Positions 26,962 through 36,234 of a stretch of DNA of 64,000 nt are shown here, in pieces. The notes beneath the pieces were generated by a model that was not told where the DNA came from, ran no database searches, and saw only the letters and a list, made by a program, of their open reading frames with translations. Each line of letters starts with the position of its first letter. Position 1 is the first letter of the stretch. This stretch comes from Acidobacteriaceae bacterium KBS 89 (GTDB lineage Bacteria; Acidobacteriota; Terriglobia; Terriglobales; Acidobacteriaceae). Location of the stretch: the NCBI GenBank assembly GCA_000381605.1, contig KB906754.1, positions 124,001 to 188,000 on the forward strand. The letters run 5' to 3'. The position numbers were made by a program, and so were the translations under genes.

Positions 26962-29397
26962 TCACTCATTCCGCAACGCGATCACCGGATCAACACTAGC
27001 CGACCGCCGCGCCGGCACAATCGAAGCAACAGCAGCCGCCACCAGCAAACTAAACGCCGCAAACACCAGTGAAAGCGACAACCCGGTATCCATCGCCGCA
27101 AACGCATGGACAAGAATTCGCTGCGCAACAAACGTCAGCAGCAACCCCACCAGGATTCCCGCCCCGATCATCACCATCGACTCCCTCAGCATCAGCGACA
27201 CTACTTGCCACCGCTGAGCCCCCAGCGCCATGCGAATTCCAATCTCCGTCGTCCTCTGCGAAGCCGTAAAGCTCAACAACCCATAGATCCCAATCGCCGC
27301 CAGCAACAAAGCCAGCCCGCCAAACATCGTCAACAGCCACACCAGCAGATGCCGTGCCGCCAGCGAATCCCCAACAAAACTGCTCAGCGTCGCAACATCG
27401 TAAACGGCTTCAGTAGAGTCCACCGCCCTCACCGCCTCCACCAGCGGCGTCCGCATCGCATCCGGACTCATCTTCGTCCGCACCACAAAAACCGCCTCAT
27501 CCACCGGCTGCTGCGCCATCGGCCGATAGATCACGCCCTTGTTCTCCTCCACCTCCAGCGAATCCCGCCGCACATGTCCAATCACGCCTACAATCTCAAC
27601 CCACGGAGACTTATCGCCACCAAACCGAACATGCTGTCCGATCGCGCTCCTCCCCGGCCAGTAAGCCTTCGCCAGCATCTCGTCGATCACCGCCACCGCA
27701 GGCGTTCCAATCCGGTCATCCTCCCCGAACCACCGCCCCTGCATCAGCGGAATCTGCATCGCCGCCAGATACCCTGGCGTCGCCCATCGCCTGTCCCCAT
27801 GCGGCCCCGGATCATCAGGCCCCGACGGCCGGTCCTGAATTCCAAAACTCCCCGACGGAAACATCTGACTCGCAAACGGTGCCGGAAACACCGCCGCAGC
27901 CGCCACCACACCCGGCTGCGCGCTCAGGCGAGCCGTCACATCCCGCACAAAATTCGCCTGCTTCAAATCTTGATCCTTATAGTTCGTCGCATTCAACGTC
28001 ACCTTGCCCGTCAACACCGAATCGCTCTTGAACCCTGGATCAACCATCTGCAACTGTCGCAAGCTCGTCAGAAACAACCCGCATCCAGCCACCAGCAGAA
28101 ACGCCAGCGCAATCTCCGTACACACCAGCGCATTGCGAAACCGCTGCTTTCCCGCCCCCGCCGTCGCGCTCTTGCTATGCTCCGTCAGGCGCAGAGATTT
28201 GTGCGTCCGCGCAAGCTGTATCACCGGAGCAAGCCCCGCAAGAAACGCAGCCAGCAATCCAAATCCAGCCGCCGCAAGTACGACCCTCAAATCCGTATGC
28301 ACCGCAAAGCCCTTAGCCAGGTCGCGAGGAATCGCCAGCAGCAACAGCCTGCCCAGCAGCGGCCCGGCCACCACACCGATCAACGTCGCCGTCCCCGCCA
28401 GCAGCGCCGTCTCCAGCACGAACTGCATCGCAATCTGCCTCAGCGACGCACCCAGCGCCGTCCGAATCGCCAGCTCCCTCATCCGCGACGACGCCCTCGC
28501 CAGCATCAACCCGGAGATATTCGTACACGCAATCAGCAGCACCATCGCCACCACCGCAAACAGCGCGAACAGCGGCTTCCGCAAATCTCCCGCTGCGTCC
28601 TCCGTCCAGGGCTGCGCAAACATCCCCCATCCCGAGGTCTGTCCGAAGGTGAAGCCCCCCGTCCCCTCGCGACGAATCTCTTCCAGCCTCTTCTGCTCCA
28701 GCCCTGCGTTCAGCTGCGCCACCGTCGCACCAGGCTTCAGCCGCAGCACACTCCCATACGACTCATTGAAGCGATTGTTCGCAGCGAACGCCGTCGGCGC
28801 CAGCCCCAGCGGAGTCCACAACTCCACACTCTTCGGCCACGCAAAATCGCTCCTCATCACACCAATCACGCGATACGACTTGTCATCCAGCAGCAGCGTC
28901 TTGTCGATCACATCGTGCTGCCCGCCAAACATCCGCTGCCACGCCACATAGCTCAGCACGATCACTCGGTCCGCCCCGCTCTGGTCCTCCTCCGGCAAAA
29001 ACGTGCGGCCAAGAATAGGCTCCGCCCCAAATACCCGGAACCACTGCTGCGACACTCGTGCCGCAATCAAATGCTGCGTCCTGCCATCGAAGGTTGCATT
29101 GAAGCTCGCCGCCTGCACCATCGCAGCCGTATCCACCAACCCATGCATCGACTGAACATCTTGAAAATCCGGCGCCGACACACCAATGCTAGGCAAATTC
29201 AACTGCGTATATTTCGCATGAAACGACACCACCCGTTCCGGGTCCTGCACACCGGACGGATGCAGCAACACCGCCTGAATCACGCTGAAGATCGCTGTAT
29301 TCGCACCCACGCCAAGAGCCAGCGTCAGAATGGTCACAATCGTGAAGGTCGGCGCCCGGAAAAGCTGCCGCACCGCATAGCGCAAGTTATCAATCAC
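26962..29397 (-). CDS. ADOP-type MacB/FtsX permease
   Basis: An 811-residue permease of the acidobacterial duplicated orphan permease family. It opens with MIDNLRYAVRQLFRAPTFTIVTILTLALGVGANTAIFS, the first membrane helix. A MacB periplasmic core domain follows (about 45-240), then a first FtsX bundle of three helices (about 270-395). Next come a second helix plus periplasmic domain (about 425-650) and a final FtsX bundle (about 690-800), which ends PARRSASVDPVIALRNE. There is no partner ATPase gene, which is the rule for this family. Substrate and role are unknown; MacB-like mechanotransmission or efflux is assumed. Confidence 0.93.
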   Translation of the reverse strand: MIDNLRYAVRQLFRAPTFTIVTILTLALGVGANTAIFSVIQAVLLHPSGVQDPERVVSFHAKYTQLNLPSIGVSAPDFQDVQSMHGLVDTAAMVQAASFNATFDGRTQHLIAARVSQQWFRVFGAEPILGRTFLPEEDQSGADRVIVLSYVAWQRMFGGQHDVIDKTLLLDDKSYRVIGVMRSDFAWPKSVELWTPLGLAPTAFAANNRFNESYGSVLRLKPGATVAQLNAGLEQKRLEEIRREGTGGFTFGQTSGWGMFAQPWTEDAAGDLRKPLFALFAVVAMVLLIACTNISGLMLARASSRMRELAIRTALGASLRQIAMQFVLETALLAGTATLIGVVAGPLLGRLLLLAIPRDLAKGFAVHTDLRVVLAAAGFGLLAAFLAGLAPVIQLARTHKSLRLTEHSKSATAGAGKQRFRNALVCTEIALAFLLVAGCGLFLTSLRQLQMVDPGFKSDSVLTGKVTLNATNYKDQDLKQANFVRDVTARLSAQPGVVAAAAVFPAPFASQMFPSGSFGIQDRPSGPDDPGPHGDRRWATPGYLAAMQIPLMQGRWFGEDDRIGTPAVAVIDEMLAKAYWPGRSAIGQHVRFGGDKSPWVEIVGVIGHVRRDSLEVEENKGVIYRPMAQQPVDEAVFVVRTKMSPDAMRTPLVEAVRAVDSTEAVYDVATLSSFVGDSLAARHLLVWLLTMFGGLALLLAAIGIYGLLSFTASQRTTEIGIRMALGAQRWQVVSLMLRESMVMIGAGILVGLLLTFVAQRILVHAFAAMDTGLSLSLVFAAFSLLVAAAVASIVPARRSASVDPVIALRNE

Positions 29398-29631
29398 AGT
29401 TGGCTGTCCTCCTGCTCTAACTCATACGCAATAGCAATGCACGTTGTTCACCAAATCGAATGCTTCAAATCGCCTGATTCCAAGCGGCTTTCGCGCGAAG
29501 CGCCAAAAGACTCTGTTCACTTTCGCAAATCCGAGTTCATTTGCGGACAGCGCACGGCCCAAAATCGCCGCAAGCTCCCAAACCACTCAAAAATGCGAAA
29601 ATAGAAGGAGCAGAAGCTTTGCCACAACACA

Positions 29632-30765
29632 ATGTCCACCACGCCCCAAACCGAGAGCGAAACCATCGCCGTAGCCATGTCCGGAGGAGTCGACTCCTCC
29701 GCCGTCGCCGCACTCCTGCGCTCGCAAGGCCACACCCTCGTCGGCCTCACCCTCCAGCTCTGGAACCAGCGCCGTCTCGCCGGACACGAAGGCATGCCCG
29801 AGGCCGTCCAGGGCCGATGCTGCTCCATCGACGACGTCTACGACGCGCGCCACGTAGCCGAACAGCTCGACATCCCCTACTACGTCGTCAACCAGCAGGA
29901 CCGCTTCGAAGCCGAAGTCGTAAAGCCCTTCGTCTCCGAATATCTAGCCGGCCGCACCCCCATCCCCTGCACCCTCTGCAACAACCACCTCAAGTTCGAC
30001 CAGCTCCTCATCACCGCCCGTCAGATCGGCGCCGACCGCATCGCCACCGGGCATTATGCACGGAATCATTTTGACCAGGAGAGACAGCGCTGGATCCTCT
30101 CCCGCCCCGCCGATCACTCCAAGGATCAGACCTACTTCCTCTTCGGCCTCACACAGGACCAGCTCAGCCGCACCCTCTTCCCGCTAGGCGAAATGCAGAA
30201 GCCAGCCGTCCGCGTCATGGCCGCAGAAGCCGGACTCGCCGTCGCAACGAAGTCGGACTCGCAAGAGATCTGCTTCATCCCCGGCGGCGACTACAACACC
30301 TTCCTCAAGGCCTACCTCGACGAGCAGGGAGAAGCGCTCCCCGACACCTCTGGTGAACTCGTCACCTCCACCGGCGAAGTCATCGGCCACCACGAAGGCA
30401 TTCAGAGCTTCACCGTAGGACAGCGCAAGGGCCTCGGTCTCACATCAACCAACCCGCTCTACGTCCTCGCCATCCACCCCGACTCGCACCAGGTCACCGT
30501 AGGCGACAACGAAGACCTCTTCTCACGCAACCTCTTCGCCAACCGCCTCAACTGGATCTCCATCCCAGGTCTCGCCGAAGGCGAAACCATCCGTGTCAGC
30601 GCCAAGATCCGCCATCGCCACACCCCGGCCGTGGCCACGCTCACCCGCGTCGACGACAACACCGTCCACGCCCTCTTCGACGAGCCCCAACGTGCAATCA
30701 CCCCCGGCCAATCCGCCGTCTTCTATCAGGAAGACGAGGTGGTCGGGGGTGGTTGGATCATCTAG
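29632..30765 (+). CDS. mnmA: tRNA-specific 2-thiouridylase MnmA
   Basis: A 377-residue ATP-pyrophosphatase that places the 2-thio group on U34 of Lys, Glu and Gln tRNAs. The PP-loop is AVAMSGGVDSSAVAALL (residues 14-30). The catalytic Cys pair lies in TPIPCTLCNNHLKFDQLL and in the SQEICFIPGGDYNTFL region. ATGHYAR and KDQTYFLFGL complete the signature. The sulfur comes from a cysteine desulfurase in vivo; the NifS/IscS-type gene at 12.1 kb is a candidate source. The start lies 12 bases after the CAGAAGC stretch and lacks a strong Shine-Dalgarno. The gene is monocistronic. Confidence 0.95.
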   Translation: MSTTPQTESETIAVAMSGGVDSSAVAALLRSQGHTLVGLTLQLWNQRRLAGHEGMPEAVQGRCCSIDDVYDARHVAEQLDIPYYVVNQQDRFEAEVVKPFVSEYLAGRTPIPCTLCNNHLKFDQLLITARQIGADRIATGHYARNHFDQERQRWILSRPADHSKDQTYFLFGLTQDQLSRTLFPLGEMQKPAVRVMAAEAGLAVATKSDSQEICFIPGGDYNTFLKAYLDEQGEALPDTSGELVTSTGEVIGHHEGIQSFTVGQRKGLGLTSTNPLYVLAIHPDSHQVTVGDNEDLFSRNLFANRLNWISIPGLAEGETIRVSAKIRHRHTPAVATLTRVDDNTVHALFDEPQRAITPGQSAVFYQEDEVVGGGWII

Positions 30766-30787
30766 TCAAATCTAACTCGCTGCTTCT

Positions 30788-31366
30788 CTACCACTCCGTG
30801 TCGCGGCCCCGCACGCCATTCGGCTTGCCGCGCCCGAACTCCTTCGCGCGCCCCACCAGAACATCAATCCCGGCCTTGAATCCATTCACCAGTCCCGTCA
30901 ACTCCCGCACCGGCACCTTCACTGCCTTCTGCAATGACTCCGAAATATCAGCCGTCGTATTCAATACCGCAGTGACCATTCCGTCCACCCGTGCCGCCTG
31001 CGCGCGCGTTCTCGAGTTCAAATCGCTCGCCGTCACATCGAACTCCGCGGCCTTGCTCCGAACCACATGGCTCGTCTCCACCAGATTCTCAGTGATGATC
31101 TTCACCTTCGGCGCTGAATCCTGAAGGACACCCTGCGTGGTATCGAGGATCGGCATTATTTTTGTATGCAACTGGTCAGCGATCTCGAGCGCGCGCTTGC
31201 TCGCCTTGGCCGCACCCGCTGCGATCACGATCACAGCAATCGCCTGCACGACCATCCCAAGCGCAATAAGACCGACTAACCATAGCAACAATGTCGAGTT
31301 TCCCGACGAAAGCGAACCCGCATCCTGCAGCCACATTCCAGACATCACGATTCGCACCGCTTCCAT
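30788..31366 (-). CDS. DUF948-like membrane-anchored coiled-coil protein
   Basis: About 192 residues. One membrane helix lies near residues 25-48 (TLLLWLVGLIALGMVVQAIAVIVIAAGA). The following amphipathic helical region, with repeated heptad-like patterns (LHTKIMPILDTTQGVLQDSAPKVKIITENLVETSHVVRSKAAEFDVTASDL), resembles DUF948 and methyl-accepting-type rods. No catalytic site. GAGAGA lies upstream of the ATG. It follows the YtxH gene on the same strand with a hairpin between, and both look like envelope or stress proteins. Confidence 0.78.
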   Translation of the reverse strand: MEAVRIVMSGMWLQDAGSLSSGNSTLLLWLVGLIALGMVVQAIAVIVIAAGAAKASKRALEIADQLHTKIMPILDTTQGVLQDSAPKVKIITENLVETSHVVRSKAAEFDVTASDLNSRTRAQAARVDGMVTAVLNTTADISESLQKAVKVPVRELTGLVNGFKAGIDVLVGRAKEFGRGKPNGVRGRDTEW

Positions 31367-31408
31367 AACGTCTCTCGCTCTCGTAAAAAGTATGAGCAAC
31401 AATCATAA

Positions 31409-31439
31409 GGCCCGGCCACCTTCGACGGCTGACCGGGCC
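31409..31439 (-). terminator. Hairpin between the YtxH and DUF948-like genes
   Basis: GGCCCGG pairs with CCGGGCC around an 17-base loop. It lies just after the YtxH stop codon. No T tract is apparent, so partial read-through into the next gene is possible. Confidence 0.45.
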
Positions 31440-31458
31440 CTGTCCACCTTAATCAATC

Positions 31459-31854
31459 CTACGAACTATGATCGCTCGTCGTGTTGGCATAAGCGTCCTT
31501 GCCCGCGTCGATAGCGGCCGAAACCTTTTCTTGATGCTCCTGCACCAGGCCTTTGCCCTTCTCGACGTACTGAGCCCACTGCGTGCGTCCGCGCTCATAG
31601 TACTCCTTGCCGCGGTCAACATACTCGCCCACTTGCTGCTTGCCCTGCGCAGCATAGGCAGCCGCTTTGTCCTGGGCCTGCTGTGCCAGCACCGCAGCTC
31701 GGTCCTTGGCGTCAAGCGCGCTCGCCACCAGGTCCTCACGGGTCTCCTTACCGGCCTTCGGTGCATAGAGCACGCCTACCAGCGCACCTACCCCAAGACC
31801 CGCCAGAAACCATCCCAATCCGCTAACTCCACTCTCGTTGTCGTTTTCTGACAT
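31459..31854 (-). CDS. YtxH-domain protein
   Basis: A 131-residue small protein. It begins with acidic residues (MSENDNESG), then the glycine-rich hydrophobic YtxH motif GLGWFLAGLGVGALVGVLYAPKAGKETREDL (about 11-41), and continues as an Ala/Lys/Glu/Gln-rich helix (AVLAQQAQDKAAAYAAQGKQQVGEYVDRGKEYYERGRTQWAQ). YtxH proteins are general-stress proteins tied to the membrane, with a helical LEA-like tail. An AGGAGAAGG precedes the ATG. A BON lipoprotein gene is divergent from it. Confidence 0.88.
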   Translation of the reverse strand: MSENDNESGVSGLGWFLAGLGVGALVGVLYAPKAGKETREDLVASALDAKDRAAVLAQQAQDKAAAYAAQGKQQVGEYVDRGKEYYERGRTQWAQYVEKGKGLVQEHQEKVSAAIDAGKDAYANTTSDHSS

Positions 31855-32254
31855 TTTCCTTCTCCTGTTCAGGTTTCAAATGGCGGAATCTGCTTCTCCG
31901 CTTTTATAACTCAACCTTCTAAATTCGTGTTCAGTCTGTGGATCGATGGTTGACGTCTCCAAGCATAACCTGAAGCCTGCGAAACGCACTCCACTCCTGT
32001 TTCTTAGGTGGATGCCCGTCCAGACGTTTAGGTTGCCGTCCCCCTTTCATCTTCGGTCTACATGGGCATTCCTAGGCGGCCACATCCTTCCCTTCTCGCG
32101 TAGCCTCGTATCACCTTCCGCCGTTCCCTTCGTCCTATTTGTAAGGAGTCTTCACTCGCGAATGGAACCTCCTTCGAAACCTTTGCATCAGATAGCAGTC
32201 CGGTGGTTTACAGTGTTCGAGAGTGCAACCGCACAACGCAGGAATAGGAGACCA
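31855..32254. other. 400-base divergent intergenic region
   Basis: It separates the YtxH gene (minus) from the BON lipoprotein gene (plus) and must hold both promoters. A short hairpin GCGGAATCTGCTTCTCCGC near 31884-31902 carries the ATCTGCTTCT word of the dispersed repeat family. One frame stays open from 31946, but it has poor composition and no ribosome site and is not a gene. Nothing else is recognised. Confidence 0.5.
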
Positions 32255-33388
32255 ATGTACGACCGCAAATCTCTCCCCACACCATTTGCCATCGTGGCCG
32301 CCGCAGCTCTCACCTTCGCCCTCGGCCTCGCTGGTTGCAAGAGTTCCCCACCAGCGCCGCCCACCGACGATGCCAGTCTGACCACTGCCCTCCAAAGCCG
32401 CATCGCCGGCGATGGCGCTCTCAGCGCCGAACCCATCCAGTCGGCCGTCCAGAATCGCGTCGCCACCCTGACCGGCACGGTTAGCAACGAAGCCGCCCGT
32501 TCCCTGGCCGCAGCCGACGCCGCACAGGTCCCAGGCATCCAGACCGTAGTCAATAATCTCACCGTTCAAGCGCCTCAACCGGCCACCACCGCCGCAGCCG
32601 CACCGCCACCGCCACCGCCACCGCCGGCTCCCGCGCCGGTCGCACCAAAATCAAAGAACATCCCACCTCCCGCAAAGCCAAAATCTGCACCGATCGTCCG
32701 CCAGGCTGCACCTCCGCCAACTCCGCCATCTCAGGTTGCGGAAGCCCCTGCTCCTCCACCGGCGCAAAACCTGCCTCCGCCGCCTCCACCGCCACCCGCC
32801 TTCCGTAACATCACCGTCGCCACCGGCACCACCATTCCCATTCGCATCACCGAGACCCTCGACAGCGCCACCACGCAACAGGGCGACCTCTTCACCGGCA
32901 CTGTCGCCACCGACGTCATCATCGACGGTCTCGTCGTCCTCCGCCAGGGCACACCCGTCTCAGGTCGCGTCTCAGCCGTCCAGGAAGCGGCCCACTACAA
33001 AGGCAGCTCTCTGCTCACCATCGAACTCACCAGCATCAATCGCCGTGGCGAAAAACTCGCCGTCACCACCGAGCCCTATAGCGTCAAAGGCAAGGGCCGT
33101 GGTGGCAACACCGCCGCGAAGGTCGGTGGCGGAGCCGCCGTCGGTGCCATCCTCGGAGGCATTATCGGCGGAGGCAAAGGTGCCGCAATCGGTGCCGCTG
33201 CCGGAGGCGGTGTCGGAGCCGGAGCCAACACCATCACCCGCGGAGAGCAGGTCCAGATACCCTCAGAAACCCTCGTCCGCTTCAACCTCACCAACGCTCT
33301 CAACATCAGGGTTCCGACCAAAGAGACAGAAAGCACAACCACCGCCCCCGAACTGCAGACTCGGCCGTCCAATCCACCACCGCAGTAA
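32255..33388 (+). CDS. BON-domain lipoprotein with polyproline linker and glycine zipper
   Basis: About 377 residues. The ATG at 32255 follows TAGGAG. A lipoprotein signal ends at LGLAGC, with Cys acylation expected. A BON domain (about residues 38-103, LQSRIAGDGALSAEPIQSAV ending GIQTVVNNLTV) is followed by a very Pro/Ala-rich linker with several runs of eight prolines (about 105-185). A beta domain (about 187-290, ITVATGTTIPIRITETLDS) comes next, then a glycine-zipper segment (about 295-325, AAVGAILGGIIGGGKGAAIGAAAGGG) that could insert in a membrane. Outer-membrane or periplasmic envelope maintenance is the likely role. Confidence 0.85.
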   Translation: MYDRKSLPTPFAIVAAAALTFALGLAGCKSSPPAPPTDDASLTTALQSRIAGDGALSAEPIQSAVQNRVATLTGTVSNEAARSLAAADAAQVPGIQTVVNNLTVQAPQPATTAAAAPPPPPPPPAPAPVAPKSKNIPPPAKPKSAPIVRQAAPPPTPPSQVAEAPAPPPAQNLPPPPPPPPAFRNITVATGTTIPIRITETLDSATTQQGDLFTGTVATDVIIDGLVVLRQGTPVSGRVSAVQEAAHYKGSSLLTIELTSINRRGEKLAVTTEPYSVKGKGRGGNTAAKVGGGAAVGAILGGIIGGGKGAAIGAAAGGGVGAGANTITRGEQVQIPSETLVRFNLTNALNIRVPTKETESTTTAPELQTRPSNPPPQ

Positions 33389-33538
33389 GCCGTAACTGCA
33401 TCAAATCCAACATGCGGAGAATTTCACTTCGCATAAAAACACCTTCTCCAGGCTGGTGTAAACTCAACAGCAGCAGTCCGGATGGACACTCCGTCCAGGA
33501 TGCAGCCCCTACCGAAAATTTCCACTGAGGTGTTCGTC

Positions 33539-35473
33539 TTGACGAAGGCAACCGCCAACCGCCCAGCAGGATTTCTCACCTTCACCCTGCACGCGCATCT
33601 GCCCTACGTCGTCAATCACGGCACCTGGCCTCACGGCATGGAGTGGCTCCACGAAGCCGCCGCCGAAACCTATCTCCCACTCCTCCGCGTCCTGAAAAAT
33701 CTCGAGCGCGACAAAATCCGCTTCAACTGCAACCTGAACCTGTCTCCCATCCTCCTCGAGCAGCTATCACACCCCGTCTTCATCGCCGAATTCCCCAACT
33801 ACCTCCGCCGCAAAATAGTCGCCGCCCGCGAAGACGAGGCCTTTTTCATTCAATCCGGCGAAACCCACCTCGCTGAGACCGCCCGCTTCTGGCACCGCTT
33901 CTTCTCGCAGGCCCTTGAAGACTTCAACCACTTCGATCGCAACATCATCTCCGGCTTCCGCCACTTCAACGACATCGGCCTCATCGACATCATCACCTGC
34001 GGAGCCACTCACGGCTACATGCCGCTCCTCGGGACCGACGAGAGCGTCCGCGCTCAAATCCGCACCGCCGTCAACACCCACATCCGCCACATCGGCAAAC
34101 ACCCCAAAGGCATCTGGGCACCCGAGTGCGGCTATCGCCCCGCCGGCTTCTGGAACTACCCTGTCCCCAACGCAGACGGCAGCCCCACGCCTCCCGGCTT
34201 CGACCGCATCGGCGTCGAACAGGCCCTCTCCGAATCCGAAATCGACTTCTTCTTCGTCGACACCCATCTCGTCGAAGAGTCCGAGCGCATCCCCTCACCC
34301 TATGAGCTCCTCAACGGCGCCGTCCCCCGAGAAGAGAAGCTCGAGCAGATGACGCACGAGCCACACCGCTCTCTCTACCAGCCCTACTACGTCGACGGCC
34401 CCTACGATAAGCGTTTCGCCACCACCATCTTCCCGCGCGATCCGCGCACCGGCGTCCAGGTCTGGTCCGGCGACACCGGCTACCCCGGCGACGGCGTCTA
34501 CCTCGACTTCCACAAGAAGCGCTGGCCCGGCGGTCATCGCTACTGGCGCGTCACCGGTCACAAGGTCGACATGGGCGACAAGCTCCCCTACTACCCACAG
34601 CAGGCCGCCGAACGCACCAAAGCCCACGCCGCAAACTTCATCCATCTCGTCTACGAGGCCCTCAAGTCCGGCTTCAACGACGAAATCCCGCCCATCCTCT
34701 GCTCTCCCTTCGACGCCGAGCTCTTCGGTCACTGGTGGTTCGAAGGCGTCCTCTGGCTCGAAGCCATCGCCCGCAACCTCCACGACCAGCACGCCGGAGG
34801 AGCCACCGGCATTCAACTCATCTCCTGCGCCGAGTACCTCGAAAAATATCCCCGCGCCGGCTTCATCGCCATGCACGAAGGCTCCTGGGGAGCCGAGGGC
34901 ACCAACCAGGTCTGGATGAACCCCGAGACCTCCTGGACCTACACCCACATCTACCCGGCTGAGCTCTACACCCGCGACGTCTGCACCGCCGGCCACTGGC
35001 GCAACTCCCCCCTCGGCAAACGCATCATGCAGCAGCTCTGCCGCGAGCTCCTGCTCCTCGAATCCTCCGACTGGCAGTTCCTCATCACCACTGGCGCCGC
35101 CCGTGACTACGCCGAGATCCGCTTCCTCACCCACAACGATCAGTTCAACGAGGTCAAAGCCATCTGGCAGAGCTTCGAGTCCGCCGGAGCAATCACCAAG
35201 GCACAGGACGAGCGCCTCGCCGAGATCGAACGCCGCGACGGCGTCTTTCCCGACATCGACCCCGGCCTCTGGGTCGCCGGAGCCAAAGAGACTCGCCACG
35301 ACGCCACCACCTCCAGCGAAGCACGCCAGCTCACCGAGCCCTCCGCAAAAGGCCGCGCCACTGCCGCCAGGTCACGGGCAGCCGTCGAAGAAGCCGCCCA
35401 GAGGCTAGTCGCCGATAGTACGAAGTACGACGGCATCCCAATGGAAAAAGGCGTCACTCCCAAAAAACCATAG
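33539..35473 (+). CDS. GH57-family glycoside hydrolase, probable alpha-glucan branching enzyme
   Basis: About 644 residues. The family motifs are FTLHAHLPYVV (residues about 12-22), then the HRF and GFRHF regions, IWAPECGYRP (conserved catalytic Glu), VWSGDTGYPGDGVYLDFHKK, and FDAELFGHWWFEG (catalytic Asp), with the WMNPETSW tail. This is the DUF1957/GH57 type that includes branching enzymes. The chosen start is a TTG at 33539 with GAGG eight bases upstream; ATG codons at 33482 and 33500 would add 13 to 19 residues. No GT4/GT5 glycogen gene is adjacent. Confidence 0.88.
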   Translation: MTKATANRPAGFLTFTLHAHLPYVVNHGTWPHGMEWLHEAAAETYLPLLRVLKNLERDKIRFNCNLNLSPILLEQLSHPVFIAEFPNYLRRKIVAAREDEAFFIQSGETHLAETARFWHRFFSQALEDFNHFDRNIISGFRHFNDIGLIDIITCGATHGYMPLLGTDESVRAQIRTAVNTHIRHIGKHPKGIWAPECGYRPAGFWNYPVPNADGSPTPPGFDRIGVEQALSESEIDFFFVDTHLVEESERIPSPYELLNGAVPREEKLEQMTHEPHRSLYQPYYVDGPYDKRFATTIFPRDPRTGVQVWSGDTGYPGDGVYLDFHKKRWPGGHRYWRVTGHKVDMGDKLPYYPQQAAERTKAHAANFIHLVYEALKSGFNDEIPPILCSPFDAELFGHWWFEGVLWLEAIARNLHDQHAGGATGIQLISCAEYLEKYPRAGFIAMHEGSWGAEGTNQVWMNPETSWTYTHIYPAELYTRDVCTAGHWRNSPLGKRIMQQLCRELLLLESSDWQFLITTGAARDYAEIRFLTHNDQFNEVKAIWQSFESAGAITKAQDERLAEIERRDGVFPDIDPGLWVAGAKETRHDATTSSEARQLTEPSAKGRATAARSRAAVEEAAQRLVADSTKYDGIPMEKGVTPKKP

Positions 35474-35483
35474 CCGCCATCGC

Positions 35484-35579
35484 AGTTGCTGCTTCTGTCG
35501 TTGCCTTTGCTTTTCTTGTTGTCATCCCCGAAGAGCCTGCCCTGAGCGAAGTCGAATGGGGGAATCTGCTGTTGCTTGT
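35484..35579. repeat. Dispersed low-complexity plus GTCATCCCCGAAG repeat, copy D
   Basis: The GTTGCCTTTGCTTTTCTTG tract runs into TTGTCATCCCCGAAG and then CCTGAGCGAAGTCGAATGGG. The first part recurs almost identically at 36745-36775. The element lies between convergent genes. Confidence 0.7.
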
Positions 35580-36032
35580 CTACTCGTCGCTCCGCAGAAA
35601 CGAATCGTACTCCAGCGTCAGTCGTTCGATCGCGATGTGCGACGTGTCCGCATTCAACTCCGTGATCGCTTCGTACCCACTCGGCCAGCAGTTTCTCAGC
35701 CTGAACGCCACCGCGACATTCCGTTGTCCATCCAGCAGCCTTATCATGATGTCCCGCCGATAAGTACTTCCTCCTCCTGCAGCGTCCACCACCTCGCTCG
35801 CCCACGCCTGAAACTCCAGATCACCCTGCACGATCTCTCGCTCCAACACAATCGGATCGTAAGCCGTAAGCCCAGGCGTCTTTTGAGGGGAATGCGTAGG
35901 GTCCGAACCATCGCGATGATTCACAACCGTCGTGCTCCACCTCAAAGGACTCACCCGCGTCATCCCTGTCCGAACCCCGCCCCAATCCACGACAAACGAG
36001 AAGTCCTCCAACGGATCGATGTTCCCCGCCAT
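35580..36032 (-). CDS. Orphan contractile-injection/phage-tail tube protein (gp19-like)
   Basis: About 150 residues from the ATG at 36032 (MAGNIDPLEDFSFVVDW), which follows GGTGAGAGAG. The pattern GGVRTGMTRVSPLRWSTTVVNHRDGSDPTHSPQKTPGLTAYDPIVLEREIVQGDLEFQAWA, then YRRDIMIRLLDGQRNVAVAFRLRNCWPSGYEAITELNADT and ERLTLEYDSFLR, matches the conserved T4 gp19-like tail tube family. Members form the inner tube of phage tails and extracellular contractile injection systems. No sheath, baseplate or ATPase gene is near, so this is an orphan. It may be an accessory tube variant for a cluster elsewhere, or a decayed remnant. Confidence 0.85.
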   Translation of the reverse strand: MAGNIDPLEDFSFVVDWGGVRTGMTRVSPLRWSTTVVNHRDGSDPTHSPQKTPGLTAYDPIVLEREIVQGDLEFQAWASEVVDAAGGGSTYRRDIMIRLLDGQRNVAVAFRLRNCWPSGYEAITELNADTSHIAIERLTLEYDSFLRSDE

Positions 36033-36150
36033 CTCTCTCACCTCACCAATATGATTTTGCTCCAAACCCAGCCCAGCCCACAGAAGCAGTTCGTACAAGA
36101 GACTCTACTCCCCACCATCCGAGTTTGAAATTCCTGGGACCACCCCTGAA

Positions 36151-36222
36151 CCGTCATTTCGACCGGAGCTGATCACGGTCTCATCGTGAGCAGCACAGTG
36201 GAGAAATCTGCTTCTCCACCGC
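36151..36222. repeat. Dispersed hairpin repeat, copy A
   Basis: The order CGTCATTTCGACCGGAGCTG, TCACG, a short loop, CGTGAGCAGC, CAGTGGAGAAATCTGCTTCT corresponds block for block to copy B at 62848-62906. The inner part is an imperfect palindrome. Confidence 0.75.
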
Positions 36223-36234
36223 AGCTCCCACCCT

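Noticed and set aside
27106..29604. 832-codon open frame antisense to the ADOP permease
   Set aside because: An Arg/His/Gln/Pro-rich product of the opposite strand. The permease on the minus strand has all family motifs.
31946..32254. N-terminal extension of the BON lipoprotein or a separate small gene
   Set aside because: No ribosome site and no protein-like pattern; the lipoprotein signal and Shine-Dalgarno fix the start at 32255.
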